Part shown: positions 19,132-28,337 of the stretch, piece by piece
Layout: each line of letters starts with the position of its first letter
How positions within the stretch are numbered: the first letter of the stretch is position 1
DNA from: an uncultured Gammaproteobacteria bacterium
GTDB lineage: Bacteria; Pseudomonadota; Gammaproteobacteria; Pseudomonadales; Azotimanducaceae
Reading direction: 5' to 3'
Assembly: GCA_913051785.1 (NCBI GenBank)
Contig: CAJXCK010000014.1
Span: 1-34,019 of the forward strand
Length of the DNA: 34,019 bases
The notes under the pieces: generated by a model
Seen by the model: only the letters and a program-made list of their open reading frames with translations
Database searches by the model: none
Told to the model about the DNA's origin: nothing
Program-made: the position numbers and the translations under genes

Positions 19132-21123
19132 ATGGGTGGTCTAAAGATTTTTGCTACAGAAACTCTCTCTAAATCTTTTCGGCAATGGACACTATTTATC
19201 AGCTTTTTGCTGACCTCACTTCCCTGTTTGGCGCTAGATAAAACAAAAGATTTATCAGATTTTAAGAAAAGACAAATATATTCGGAGTCTCTCGACAACT
19301 TGAGAAAAGGTGCATTAACCAAATTCAACAAAAATAGAAAAAAGCTCAAGGGTTATGTTCTAGAGCCTTATCTCGAATATCACCGAATAAACGGTAAATT
19401 AAACAACGTAGGGGCTGAAGAGGTGGAAACTTTTTTAGAGAATCATTCTGATTTAGCACCATCGCCAATACTCAAAATAAGGTGGCTAAAAAAACAAGGC
19501 GCTAAAAGAAAGTGGAAAAACTTCTTATCCATCTTCAAAGAACAAGACTTTTTGCTCTCATCAAATGCTGAGCTTAAGTGCTATTACCTAAGATCTCTTT
19601 ACGGCACCGGCAAAAAAAAAGAGGCTCTGAGGAAAACGACTAAACTGTGGCTGAGCCCAAAATCTCAACCGAAGTCTTGCGATCCATTGTTTGAAGTTTG
19701 GAGATCTTCGCAGCACTTTAATCAAGATATAGCTTGGCAAAGACTAGAGAAAACCATCAAGGCAAATCAACGCACGCTGTCAAAGTACCTGCTGCGTTTT
19801 TTTTCTGGAGCCCACAAGACACGCGCAAATGCTTATTATCTTGTTCACACCCAACCTCGCCGGATTTTACAGACCAGAAACTTCACTGCTGATACAGAGA
19901 AAAATAGAACTGTAATTGAGCATGGCTTGGTTCGATTGAGCACTCGAGACCCACAAAAAACACTTCAAGCATGGAAGAAATATCGAGTCACACATAATTT
20001 TTCTGAACTACAAAAGAAGGTTATGACAGAGCGACTAAGCGTAGCGATTGCCAAAACGGGAGTATTTCCAGCAGAAGCCAAAAGGCCAGAGATAACGTCA
20101 GCTTTCGCCCTAATCGGACTAGCAGATGCGGCTATTGCAGCAGCGAACTGGCAAGAACTTAACTTTTGGGTGAGCAAATTATCTAAGGAAGAGAAAAGCA
20201 CCCACAAATGGAGGTTTTGGAGAGCACTGAGTAAGGAAAATTCCATAGATTCCGACTCTGGGAGCAATTCCCCTGACCATGAAGACGACTTCCTCAAGCT
20301 CGCTCAAGAGAGAAATTATTACGGTTTTTTGGCCGCCGATCGACTTGCCATTCCTTCCTCTTTGAACGCAGAGACAGACTTGGCAAATTCTGAAAAAATC
20401 ATCGCTCGAAACATTCATGCTAAAAGAGCCCTTGAATTGTTCGCTGTAGGGGAAGAGTTAAATGCTAGACGCGAATGGTTCAAGGCCTTCGACCAAATTG
20501 AAGATCAACATGAAAAACGTGTCTTGGCCCATGCGGTTAAAAACATCGGGAAGATTTCATTAGCAATTTTTAGCGCCAATTTGGCTGATGCAACTGACGA
20601 TTTGACCCTGCGCTTCCCTAATCAATACGCCCCACAATTCGACAGAGCAAGCCACAAGGGTGGGATCAGTCCCAGCCTGCTCAAAGCGATCGCGCGCCAA
20701 GAGTCAGCCTACGATCCGAGGGCAAAATCCAGTGCGGGCGCGAGAGGCCTAATGCAATTGATGCCAAGGACGGCGCGCCTCGTAGCCCGAAGAATGAATG
20801 TAAAACTAACCAGCGAAGATAGTCTTTATGATCCGTTTGTGAATATACAGCTTGGCTCACATCATATTGCCTGGCTCATAGAACGATACAAAGGCAACAG
20901 ACCACACGCTATTGCTGCATACAACGCGGGAGAATCCAGAGTAGACAGGTGGCTTAAAGAGAAAAATGGACTCCCTATTGAAAATTGGATAGAGACAATT
21001 CCGTTCAAAGAAACACGAAACTATGTCAAAAATGTCCTCGCTTTCACCCTAGTCTATGAACGTTTGTCCGGTAATTCACGCCCCTCCATTCTTAAGTCTG
21101 GCGAGAGGATTATTGGCGACTAG
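19132..21123 (+). CDS. slt: Soluble lytic murein transglycosylase
   Basis: 663 aa; signal-like N-terminus, alpha-superhelical middle, SLT domain GISPSLLKAIARQESAYDPRAKSSAGARGLMQLMPRTA...AIAAYNAGESRVDRWL. Confidence 0.92.
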   Translation: MGGLKIFATETLSKSFRQWTLFISFLLTSLPCLALDKTKDLSDFKKRQIYSESLDNLRKGALTKFNKNRKKLKGYVLEPYLEYHRINGKLNNVGAEEVETFLENHSDLAPSPILKIRWLKKQGAKRKWKNFLSIFKEQDFLLSSNAELKCYYLRSLYGTGKKKEALRKTTKLWLSPKSQPKSCDPLFEVWRSSQHFNQDIAWQRLEKTIKANQRTLSKYLLRFFSGAHKTRANAYYLVHTQPRRILQTRNFTADTEKNRTVIEHGLVRLSTRDPQKTLQAWKKYRVTHNFSELQKKVMTERLSVAIAKTGVFPAEAKRPEITSAFALIGLADAAIAAANWQELNFWVSKLSKEEKSTHKWRFWRALSKENSIDSDSGSNSPDHEDDFLKLAQERNYYGFLAADRLAIPSSLNAETDLANSEKIIARNIHAKRALELFAVGEELNARREWFKAFDQIEDQHEKRVLAHAVKNIGKISLAIFSANLADATDDLTLRFPNQYAPQFDRASHKGGISPSLLKAIARQESAYDPRAKSSAGARGLMQLMPRTARLVARRMNVKLTSEDSLYDPFVNIQLGSHHIAWLIERYKGNRPHAIAAYNAGESRVDRWLKEKNGLPIENWIETIPFKETRNYVKNVLAFTLVYERLSGNSRPSILKSGERIIGD

Positions 21124-21124
21124 T

Positions 21125-21967
21125 TTGATAGACATTTGCGTCAACCTAATGCACCAGCAATTCGACAAGGATCGCCTAGAGGTCCTGGTTAGAGCTGAGT
21201 CTGCCGGGGTTCACGGCGTCTTATTGTGCGCGGATAATCTTGATACAGCTGAAGAAAATTTAAAACTCATCAAAGAAACGAATACTCGGAAAAACCTATC
21301 ACTACCGGAACTCCTGACGACAGCAGGGACGCACCCTCATCAGGCCTCTGAGTGGAAAAACGATGATAAGGACAGGCTTCGTTGCCTGCTCAAAGAGAAA
21401 TCTATTGCTGCGATCGGAGAGTGCGGATTAGATTTCTATCGCGATATCAGCCCTCGTGAGGAACAGATAACATGCTTCCAAGAACAATTAGAAATTGCAT
21501 GCAAGGAGCGCATCCCACTTTTTGTTCATGATAGAGATAGTGAGTCTATGACGAACCAGATACTTAAGTCTTATAAGGCCTTGCCTCCGACGGTAATTCA
21601 TTGTTTTACGGGCACTGAAAAAGAACTGCATGAGCATCTTGATCTTGGATGCTATATCGGGATCACAGGTTGGATTGCCGACCCAGCTAGGGGGCGGACA
21701 CTGCGAAAGATAATCTCTGACATCCCTTTAAACAGAATCCTAATCGAAACCGACGCTCCTTTTCTTGTGCCGAAACGAAGCGCTCTTGAACAAAAAAATC
21801 TGGACTTACCAACCTCGTTTCGCTCCTCCAGAAACGAGCCTTGTTTCTTACCCGTGATATCCTCTTTTTTGGCTAGTGAACTTGGATTAGAAACAAGAGA
21901 AATACTTCAGCAAACGACGCAAAATGCTATCGATTTTTTTGGATTCAATGAAATCGAGGCAACTTAG
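21125..21967 (+). CDS. tatD: TatD family hydrolase/DNase (likely TTG start)
   Basis: LIDICVNLMHQQFDKD, THPHQASEW, AIGECGLDFYRDISPREEQ, HCFTGTEKELHEHLDLGCYIGITGWIAD, LLIETDAPFL-type motifs; TTG at 21125 just after the slt stop. Confidence 0.9.
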   Translation: MIDICVNLMHQQFDKDRLEVLVRAESAGVHGVLLCADNLDTAEENLKLIKETNTRKNLSLPELLTTAGTHPHQASEWKNDDKDRLRCLLKEKSIAAIGECGLDFYRDISPREEQITCFQEQLEIACKERIPLFVHDRDSESMTNQILKSYKALPPTVIHCFTGTEKELHEHLDLGCYIGITGWIADPARGRTLRKIISDIPLNRILIETDAPFLVPKRSALEQKNLDLPTSFRSSRNEPCFLPVISSFLASELGLETREILQQTTQNAIDFFGFNEIEAT

Positions 21968-22205
21968 AAATCCAGGTCTCCAACTGATTTTTGTCGAAAG
22001 GAGCTTCCAACTCAAAGCCGTCGCACTGCAAAACAGGTATTCTCTTTCCAAACTCTTCGACAAGCGTAGCAGATACAGAAATATCCCTGGTAGTTACCTT
22101 TAATCCCCCGGGGATATCTAATTCGAACAATTGTTCCAATGCTCGTTCACACAACGAGCAGTGGTCCGTAAGGTAAATTGTTAAATGGGTAACTGTTTTG
22201 GACAA
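21945..22205 (-). CDS. Glutaredoxin-like (DUF836-type) thiol protein
   Basis: 86 aa; LTIYLTDHCSLCERALEQL redox CxxC and RIPVLQ cis-Pro motif. Confidence 0.82.
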   Translation of the reverse strand: MSKTVTHLTIYLTDHCSLCERALEQLFELDIPGGLKVTTRDISVSATLVEEFGKRIPVLQCDGFELEAPFDKNQLETWISKLPRFH

Positions 22206-22224
22206 ATCGGCACCCCAACTTCAT

Positions 22225-22248
22225 AGTGTGACACTGCAAAAACAGTGT
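22225..22248. promoter_or_regulatory. Two overlapping palindromes in the divergent intergenic region (possible operator or 5'UTR hairpin)
   Basis: AGTGT-G-ACACTG-CAAAAA-CAGTGT: the central ACACT(G) arm pairs with both the upstream AGTGT and the downstream CAGTGT. Confidence 0.4.
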
Positions 22249-22261
22249 ATATGATCCCTTA

Positions 22262-23224
22262 ATGGAACAAATAATTCGAGTGTCAGATGATTTTGCCGCC
22301 AACTATTATCCGTTGAAAGTGTCCTCCAACATTGATTGGATTGGCTTAAAGGGTTGTTGGAAGGCAGAACTATCCTTAGCAGAAATACCCGCGACCCATA
22401 TCATCGTTCCAAGCTTTTCGATGATTGATGCTGATTATTCTTTCAGCTTTGAAATTCAAACTCCTTCCGGCAAGTGTCGTCTTTCGAATATTCCGGAATT
22501 AAAGGATGAAAAGAGGCCAGAAAATTTCTCAGAACAGCTCACTCCTCGTATTGATTGTTGGCACACCTCAAAATATATCCGCGAGGCAAAACTCGTTGCT
22601 GAAGTCTTCACAGAAAAAGAGCCCAGAAACTTTCTCTTAGTTTGCTCGGTTCGTCCTGTCAGCAAACATGTCGAATCCAGACTTCCAAATTGGAAAGGGG
22701 CACTCCCCAACGTCATCCCGATATCACAGATGCTTGCGGAAGAGAAAATTAGGCATCGAATATGTTCTCCATCTGCCCTGACAATGGCTCTTTGCAAGAT
22801 AAAAGGATTTGCAGATATTGAGGCCAACGAAGTATGGAAAAGAATGATAAACCTTTGCTACGACCAAAATATCAAAGCTTATGGATCATGGCCAAAAGCG
22901 ATGTATGCCGCTAGTAAATTCGGCGTTCTAGGTGGGATCGAGGCGCATACTGATCTTGAGAGTGCTGAAAAATGTCTTGAACTAGGTCAACCAGTCGTTT
23001 GCAGTATTGATTTTGAAAAAGGAAAACTAAAAGGCGCGCCCCTCGAAAGCACGAAAGGACACTTAGTAACCTTGATAGGTATCGAAGAGGAGCAGATTTT
23101 TGTAATGGACCCCGCCGCACCTGAGAAAAGACTAATAGCAAAAGCGTATGACCGAAAAGAGTTCGAGAATGCGTGGCTTCAAAATAGGGGTGCAGGCTAC
23201 TATTTCTGCTCAACTTCAGAATGA
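22262..23224 (+). CDS. C39-like (PF13529-type) papain-fold cysteine peptidase family protein, no signal peptide
   Basis: 320 aa; VIPISQML (oxyanion Gln), ICSPSALTMAL (Cys), TKGHLVTLIGIEEEQIFVMDPAA (His, Asp); N-terminal beta-rich domain. Confidence 0.75.
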   Translation: MEQIIRVSDDFAANYYPLKVSSNIDWIGLKGCWKAELSLAEIPATHIIVPSFSMIDADYSFSFEIQTPSGKCRLSNIPELKDEKRPENFSEQLTPRIDCWHTSKYIREAKLVAEVFTEKEPRNFLLVCSVRPVSKHVESRLPNWKGALPNVIPISQMLAEEKIRHRICSPSALTMALCKIKGFADIEANEVWKRMINLCYDQNIKAYGSWPKAMYAASKFGVLGGIEAHTDLESAEKCLELGQPVVCSIDFEKGKLKGAPLESTKGHLVTLIGIEEEQIFVMDPAAPEKRLIAKAYDRKEFENAWLQNRGAGYYFCSTSE

Positions 23225-23231
23225 CCCTAGA

Positions 23232-23756
23232 ATGACAGAAACTAAAATTATCCTCAGACATATATCGGCCTCGGATAAGAATGAATTAGTGTCGTTAATG
23301 GTGAAAAGCCAAGAATTCCATTCGCCATGGATTCAATCACCTAATTCTGGACCGATGTTCGAAGCATACCTAAAGAGAATAAAGAGATCAGATCACGAGG
23401 GTTTTGCAGTTTGTCGAGCGTCTGATTCGACTTTAGTAGGCGTAATAAACGTCAACAACATTGTCAGAGGCTCCTTGCTCACCGCTTCCCTGGGCTATTA
23501 TGTAGGTCATTCATTTCAAGGTGAAGGCTATATGAGCGCTGGGTTGAAGTCCCTTGTTCAATATGCGTTCACAACTATGGGATTGCACCGTCTGGAGGCG
23601 AATATTCAGTCCGGAAATGTCAAATCTATTAATATGGTGAAACGATGCGGTTTTTCGTTCGAAGGCGTCTCAAAAAAATTTTTATTTATCGAGGGAAAGT
23701 GGCGAGACCATGAACGCTGGAGCATCGTTGATTCAAGGAGCAACTTAAGAGCATAG
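23232..23756 (+). CDS. GNAT family N-acetyltransferase (RimJ/RimL type)
   Basis: LVGVINVNNIVRGSLLTASLGYYVGHSFQGEGYMSAGLKSLVQYAFTTMGLHRLEANIQSGNVKSINMVKRCGF; start ATG 23232, 7 bp after the previous stop. Confidence 0.92.
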   Translation: MTETKIILRHISASDKNELVSLMVKSQEFHSPWIQSPNSGPMFEAYLKRIKRSDHEGFAVCRASDSTLVGVINVNNIVRGSLLTASLGYYVGHSFQGEGYMSAGLKSLVQYAFTTMGLHRLEANIQSGNVKSINMVKRCGFSFEGVSKKFLFIEGKWRDHERWSIVDSRSNLRA

Positions 23757-23758
23757 CT

Positions 23759-24709
23759 GTGAGCAACCAACTTAAAAACAAATCAAGAATCGCGGTCGTA
23801 ACTGGCGGACCTTCTAACGAATCTGTAGTAGCAAGAAATACGGCTACGGAGATAGAAAGCGCTCTAAGAGAACTCGGTTTCACGACTTCTATTATAGAGC
23901 TCACTCCTGAAGTTACTGAAAAGCTCATAGATTTCTCCCCGGACGCGGTATTCCCCGCTTTGCATGGCCGACCTGGTGAAGACGGAACATTCCAAGGACT
24001 ACTAGATATTCTTCAGATCCCCTACGTGGGAAGTGGCGTATTGGGTAGCTCTCTCGCAATGGATAAACCCCAAGCAAAGAAAATTTTTCGATACCACGAT
24101 CTACCGGTTCCAGACGGGATAGTGGTTGAGAGCAATGCAGATTCGAGGGAAACGGTTGCTATTGTTGAGAAGCAATTTGGCAAAGATATAGTTTTAAAGC
24201 CAATCGCGGCCGGGTCTGCATTGGGCGTACACATCCTCAGGGGAGGACAGGACGCTGAGCCAATCTTATCGCAGGAGCTCAAAAACGGTCCGTTACTCGT
24301 CGAACCATTCATTCTGGGTAGAGAGATTACTGCATCAGTTCTGGAGAAATCAGGTAAGCCGATCGCCCTTCCCATCATAGAGATCAAAACAAAGAACGAG
24401 GAGTGGTACGACTTTAAAAATCGATACACACCTGGCAAAAGCGAGCACGTAGTTCCAGCTAATCTTGATGAAAATATCTCTGAGCAGATAAAAGAGATTG
24501 CACTAAAGGCGCATACGGGACTTGGACTTCGGGATCTGTCTCGTTCAGATTTTATACTGAGCGACTCACATGACATCTTCTTGCTTGAGACAAATACCCT
24601 CCCAGGGTTCACTAAAACAAGTCTCTACCCAGATTCCGCACGCAGCTACGGAATGTCATTCGTGGAATTGGTGGGGCACCTGATCGAGGCAGCTTTGGCT
24701 CGCCGTTGA
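23759..24709 (+). CDS. D-alanine--D-alanine ligase-like ATP-grasp enzyme (GTG start)
   Basis: 316 aa; GGPSNES, HGRPGEDGTFQGLLDILQIPYVGSGVLGSSLAMDK, VLKPIAAGSALGV, FKNRYTPGKSEHVVPA, DLSRSDF, LLETNTLPGFTKTSLYP. Confidence 0.88.
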   Translation: MSNQLKNKSRIAVVTGGPSNESVVARNTATEIESALRELGFTTSIIELTPEVTEKLIDFSPDAVFPALHGRPGEDGTFQGLLDILQIPYVGSGVLGSSLAMDKPQAKKIFRYHDLPVPDGIVVESNADSRETVAIVEKQFGKDIVLKPIAAGSALGVHILRGGQDAEPILSQELKNGPLLVEPFILGREITASVLEKSGKPIALPIIEIKTKNEEWYDFKNRYTPGKSEHVVPANLDENISEQIKEIALKAHTGLGLRDLSRSDFILSDSHDIFLLETNTLPGFTKTSLYPDSARSYGMSFVELVGHLIEAALARR

Positions 24710-24843
24710 TTCACGGTTCAGAACGACATTCGCTCCAGGCAAAAAGCCCAGACGCTTAAACACCACAATTCGGATTTTCATAGCTTTCAGCGTCTAGGTT
24801 CTAGATACATCCTTGCTTTCTAAGCCCGTATAATTAAAACGAA

Positions 24844-26130
24844 CTAGAGGTCATACCCTCGTTCATTGTGCGAAATTATGTCCAGACCATCTAATTCATC
24901 TTCTTCAGTCACACGCGCCGCACCAAATGCGCCTACGATTTTGAGAATAATAAACGTCAGAACTCCGGTATAAATGAAGACAGCTAGGACTCCTACTAGC
25001 TGAGCGATGAATTGACTGCCTATATCAATATCTTCCTGACCGCCAAAAACACCTAGAGCATTGCTAGCAAAAACTGCTGTCATTAAAGTCCCTAGGAGCC
25101 CTCCAACACCGTGAACCGGGAAGACGTCCAGAGAATCGTCGATCTTAAGCGTGCGCTTCAAATAACCTGTCGCTATAAAGCAGACAATCCCAGCACTGAT
25201 ACCGATTACAAGGGCCCCACCAGGACCAACAAAACCGGACGCTGGCGTAATTGTTCCTAGACCAGCGACCATACCCGTTATGGCCCCTAGAACAGAGGGT
25301 TTCCCGTACTTATACTGTTCAGCCATCATCCAAGTAAATGCCGCGGCAGCTGCGGAGATATGAGTAGCTAGCATCGCCATACCGGCGTCGCCATTCGCTG
25401 CAAGCGCGCTTCCTCCATTGAACCCGAACCATCCAACCCACAGCATCCCGGCCCCCATAACTGATAGCGTCAAATTATGTGGGGGCATCGCTTGGTCAGG
25501 AAAGCCTCGTCGACTTCCAAGCTGAATCGCCGCAACTAGCGCTGCAACACCGGCCGTCAAGTGAACCACGAGACCGCCAGCAAAATCCATTACACCCCAA
25601 CTAGAGGCAAGCCAGCCTCCTCCCCACACCCAATGGCAAACAGGTGCGTATACGAATAATAGCCAGAGAGATGAAAAGACTAATACGGATGAGAAACGCA
25701 TTCGTTCAGCAAAACCGCCAACTATTAAAGCGGGTGTGATAACAGCGAATGTCATTTGGAAAAGGGCAAACACGCTCTCAGGAATTGACCCGCTAACAGA
25801 CCCCTCCTGGATCCCTCCGAGGAGAATATTGTCTAGTCCCCCGATGAACCAGTTTAAACTCCCGCCATCCCCAAAAGCTAGTGAGTATCCAAAGACCAGC
25901 CACAAAATCGACATAAGGCAGCAAATAGAAAAGCACTGCATAAGAACACTCAGTACATTTTTCGTTCGCACCAAACCACCGTAAAACAAGGAGAGCCCTG
26001 GCAAAGTCATAAACAAGACCAACGCGGTGGCAGTCATAATCCACGCAGTGTCTGCTCCATCCAAAGAACCGGTATCTGCTATAACATTTGTACTCGCGAG
26101 CGCGAGTAGAAGCCCAAGAAAAGCCTTCAT
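24844..26130 (-). CDS. amt: Ammonium transporter
   Basis: 428 aa, signal-like N-terminus and ~11 TM; LPGLSLFYGGLVRTKNVLS, DFAGGLVVHLTAGVAALVAA, WVGWFGFNGGSALAAN, DVFPVHGVGGLLGTLMT; good RBS GGGAGG. Confidence 0.95.
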   Translation of the reverse strand: MKAFLGLLLALASTNVIADTGSLDGADTAWIMTATALVLFMTLPGLSLFYGGLVRTKNVLSVLMQCFSICCLMSILWLVFGYSLAFGDGGSLNWFIGGLDNILLGGIQEGSVSGSIPESVFALFQMTFAVITPALIVGGFAERMRFSSVLVFSSLWLLFVYAPVCHWVWGGGWLASSWGVMDFAGGLVVHLTAGVAALVAAIQLGSRRGFPDQAMPPHNLTLSVMGAGMLWVGWFGFNGGSALAANGDAGMAMLATHISAAAAAFTWMMAEQYKYGKPSVLGAITGMVAGLGTITPASGFVGPGGALVIGISAGIVCFIATGYLKRTLKIDDSLDVFPVHGVGGLLGTLMTAVFASNALGVFGGQEDIDIGSQFIAQLVGVLAVFIYTGVLTFIILKIVGAFGAARVTEEDELDGLDIISHNERGYDL

Positions 26131-26204
26131 AAATTTCCTCCCAAAGAAATCGCCGAAAAGCTTAGTCGAATTTTAACCCTTGCGCCATTTTTTTGTGCGT
26201 TACT

Positions 26205-27230
26205 TCAGCCAGATGCCTTTATTGATGACCCAATCAATTTATGCACCAGTTTGGTGCCTTTATAAATAAAGCTGGTGTAAATCTGCAAGAGGTTCGCTCC
26301 TGAATCTATCATTTTTTGCGCCCGCTCTTCCGAGTCGATACCGCCAACCGCAATGATAAGGTGGTTTTGGCCAAGCCGAGCTCTCATGTTCTTCAAGACC
26401 CAAAGGCTGAGATCGAACAGCGGTCTTCCACTCATTCCACCAGTTTCGGAAAGGTGACGATGATCAAATTCTGCAATTCGACTTACGGTTGTGTTGGTCG
26501 CGATCAAACCATCTATTTTGGTCTCTATAAAAACCGCCGCTATTTGGTCTAACTCTTTCTCAGATAGGTCCGGCGCTATCTTTAAAAAAACCGGCTTGTT
26601 TGCAACTTCCTGCGCAAGGGCCAGCTGCCCTTCTTTAAACTCAGTCAAGAGCTTCCGCAAAGTCTGACCATATTGAAGCTGCCTAAGGCCCGGCGTGTTG
26701 GGAGAAGAAAGATTCAAGGTGAAATAATCAGCAAGCGATCCCACCGCCCTCATACAGTTAAGATAATCCTCGACGGCTCTTTCATTTGGCGTGGTTTTGT
26801 TTTTACCGAGATTTACTCCCAGTACGGTGCTGCCCAAAAGATTCTCGCGTCTGATTTTCTCCAACCGTCCCACCATCGACTGCACGCCTTCATTATTAAA
26901 GCCCATCCTGTTGATCAAAGCCTCAGACTCTCTAAGTCTGAAAAGTCTTGGTTTTGGGTTGCCCAGTTGGGGTTTTGGAGTCACTGTCCCGACCTCGATA
27001 TGCCCGAAACCTAACCTTGCGAGACCAAGCAGAGCTTTTGCATCCTTATCGAGACCTGCCGCCAAACCAATCGGATTGAGGAACTTCAAACCTGCTAAAT
27101 CTTGCTCTAAACCCGGAAGCGGGCCTAGCGGCGGTAACCAATCACCTGATATCTTCAAACCTCTAATCGCCAGGTTGTGGGCCATTTCAGGTGGAAAATA
27201 GCGCAGGATTTTATGAGACTCATTGATCAT
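26205..27230 (-). CDS. pyrD: Dihydroorotate dehydrogenase (quinone), class 2
   Basis: 341 aa; NPIGLAAGLDKDAKALLGL, GFGHIEVGTVTPKPQLGNPKPRLFRL, NRMGFNNEG, LNLSSPNTPGLR, GGMSGRPLFDLS, QIYTSFIYKG. Confidence 0.96.
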   Translation of the reverse strand: MINESHKILRYFPPEMAHNLAIRGLKISGDWLPPLGPLPGLEQDLAGLKFLNPIGLAAGLDKDAKALLGLARLGFGHIEVGTVTPKPQLGNPKPRLFRLRESEALINRMGFNNEGVQSMVGRLEKIRRENLLGSTVLGVNLGKNKTTPNERAVEDYLNCMRAVGSLADYFTLNLSSPNTPGLRQLQYGQTLRKLLTEFKEGQLALAQEVANKPVFLKIAPDLSEKELDQIAAVFIETKIDGLIATNTTVSRIAEFDHRHLSETGGMSGRPLFDLSLWVLKNMRARLGQNHLIIAVGGIDSEERAQKMIDSGANLLQIYTSFIYKGTKLVHKLIGSSIKASG

Positions 27231-27344
27231 TGCTTAATCGTATCGCGAACCCAGCTAGGACCCAATCTTTAGTTGCGAGGTTCCCTTTCTTCAGCTCAAA
27301 CCAAAATATACAATCAGCGTTGAAGCATTTTTCAAGACACCAGC

Positions 27345-28316
27345 ATGAATCAAACGGTAAACAAACCTGACTCTTTGAGCGCAATGTTAGAGGCCAAAGC
27401 CTGGCTTCGAGAGCGGGTGATCGGCCAAGAAAAGTTGATCGACCGCCTCATCATCAGTCTGATAACAGGAGGCCACCTACTAGTCGAGGGCGCTCCAGGA
27501 CTTGCCAAAACTCGGGCTATAAAAGAACTGTCGACGTTAATTCAGGGAGATTTCCATAGAATCCAGTTCACCCCAGACTTGCTGCCAAGTGATGTTACTG
27601 GCACGGAAGTTTATAGGCCTGAAGACGGTACTTTTGTATTCCAAAAAGGACCGATATTTCATAATTTAGTTCTCGCCGATGAAATTAATCGCGCACCTGC
27701 TAAAGTTCAATCCGCATTGCTAGAGGCGATGGGCGAAAATCAGGTCAGTTTTGGAAGAAAGACATTCGAGCTCCCGAAACTCTTTTTTGTAATGGCGACC
27801 CAAAACCCGATTGAGCAAGAAGGGACCTACCCTCTACCGGAAGCCCAGTTAGACAGATTTATCATGCAAGTCCTTGTCGATTACCCAGACCATCAAAACG
27901 AATCGGACATACTTAAATTAGTTCGTGAAGAAAATATTTCCAGTCCAAGTAGCGCGCCACTCACTATCTCGCAAGACCAGCTTCTAAATGCGAGAAAGGA
28001 ATTACTATCGCTTCACATGGAAGAGTCGATAGAGAAATACATCGTAGGTTTGATAATGGCAACCCGAGAACCATCCGGACCAGCCTCGGAGTGGATTGAG
28101 TATGGATCAAGTCCTCGAGGCACCATAAGCTTAGACCAGTGCGCTAGATCTATCGCCTGGTTATCAGATAGAGATTTTGTCACGCCTGACGACGTCCAAA
28201 ATATCATTCACGATGTGATGCGACACCGCTTGATCCTCACTTTTGAAGCCGAATCTCAAGGCATTACTGTTAGCCAGGTCATAGATGAGATCGTGAGAAC
28301 AGTGCCTGTTCCTTAG
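27345..28316 (+). CDS. MoxR-family AAA+ ATPase
   Basis: 323 aa; Walker A LLVEGAPGLAKTRAIK, VLADEINRAPAKVQSALLEAMGE, MATQNPIEQEGTYPLPEAQLDRF. Confidence 0.95.
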   Translation: MNQTVNKPDSLSAMLEAKAWLRERVIGQEKLIDRLIISLITGGHLLVEGAPGLAKTRAIKELSTLIQGDFHRIQFTPDLLPSDVTGTEVYRPEDGTFVFQKGPIFHNLVLADEINRAPAKVQSALLEAMGENQVSFGRKTFELPKLFFVMATQNPIEQEGTYPLPEAQLDRFIMQVLVDYPDHQNESDILKLVREENISSPSSAPLTISQDQLLNARKELLSLHMEESIEKYIVGLIMATREPSGPASEWIEYGSSPRGTISLDQCARSIAWLSDRDFVTPDDVQNIIHDVMRHRLILTFEAESQGITVSQVIDEIVRTVPVP

Positions 28317-28337
28317 CGAATAGCTTAGAAAGTTTAG

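Noticed and set aside
24022-24612. 196 aa minus-strand ORF inside the Ddl-like gene
   Set aside because: Antisense shadow of a clearly conserved ATP-grasp gene; Ser/Pro/Leu-rich composition without a recognisable domain.
26131-26204. Possible sigma54 promoter for amt (TGGCGC...)
   Set aside because: GG and GC elements are not present at the required spacing.
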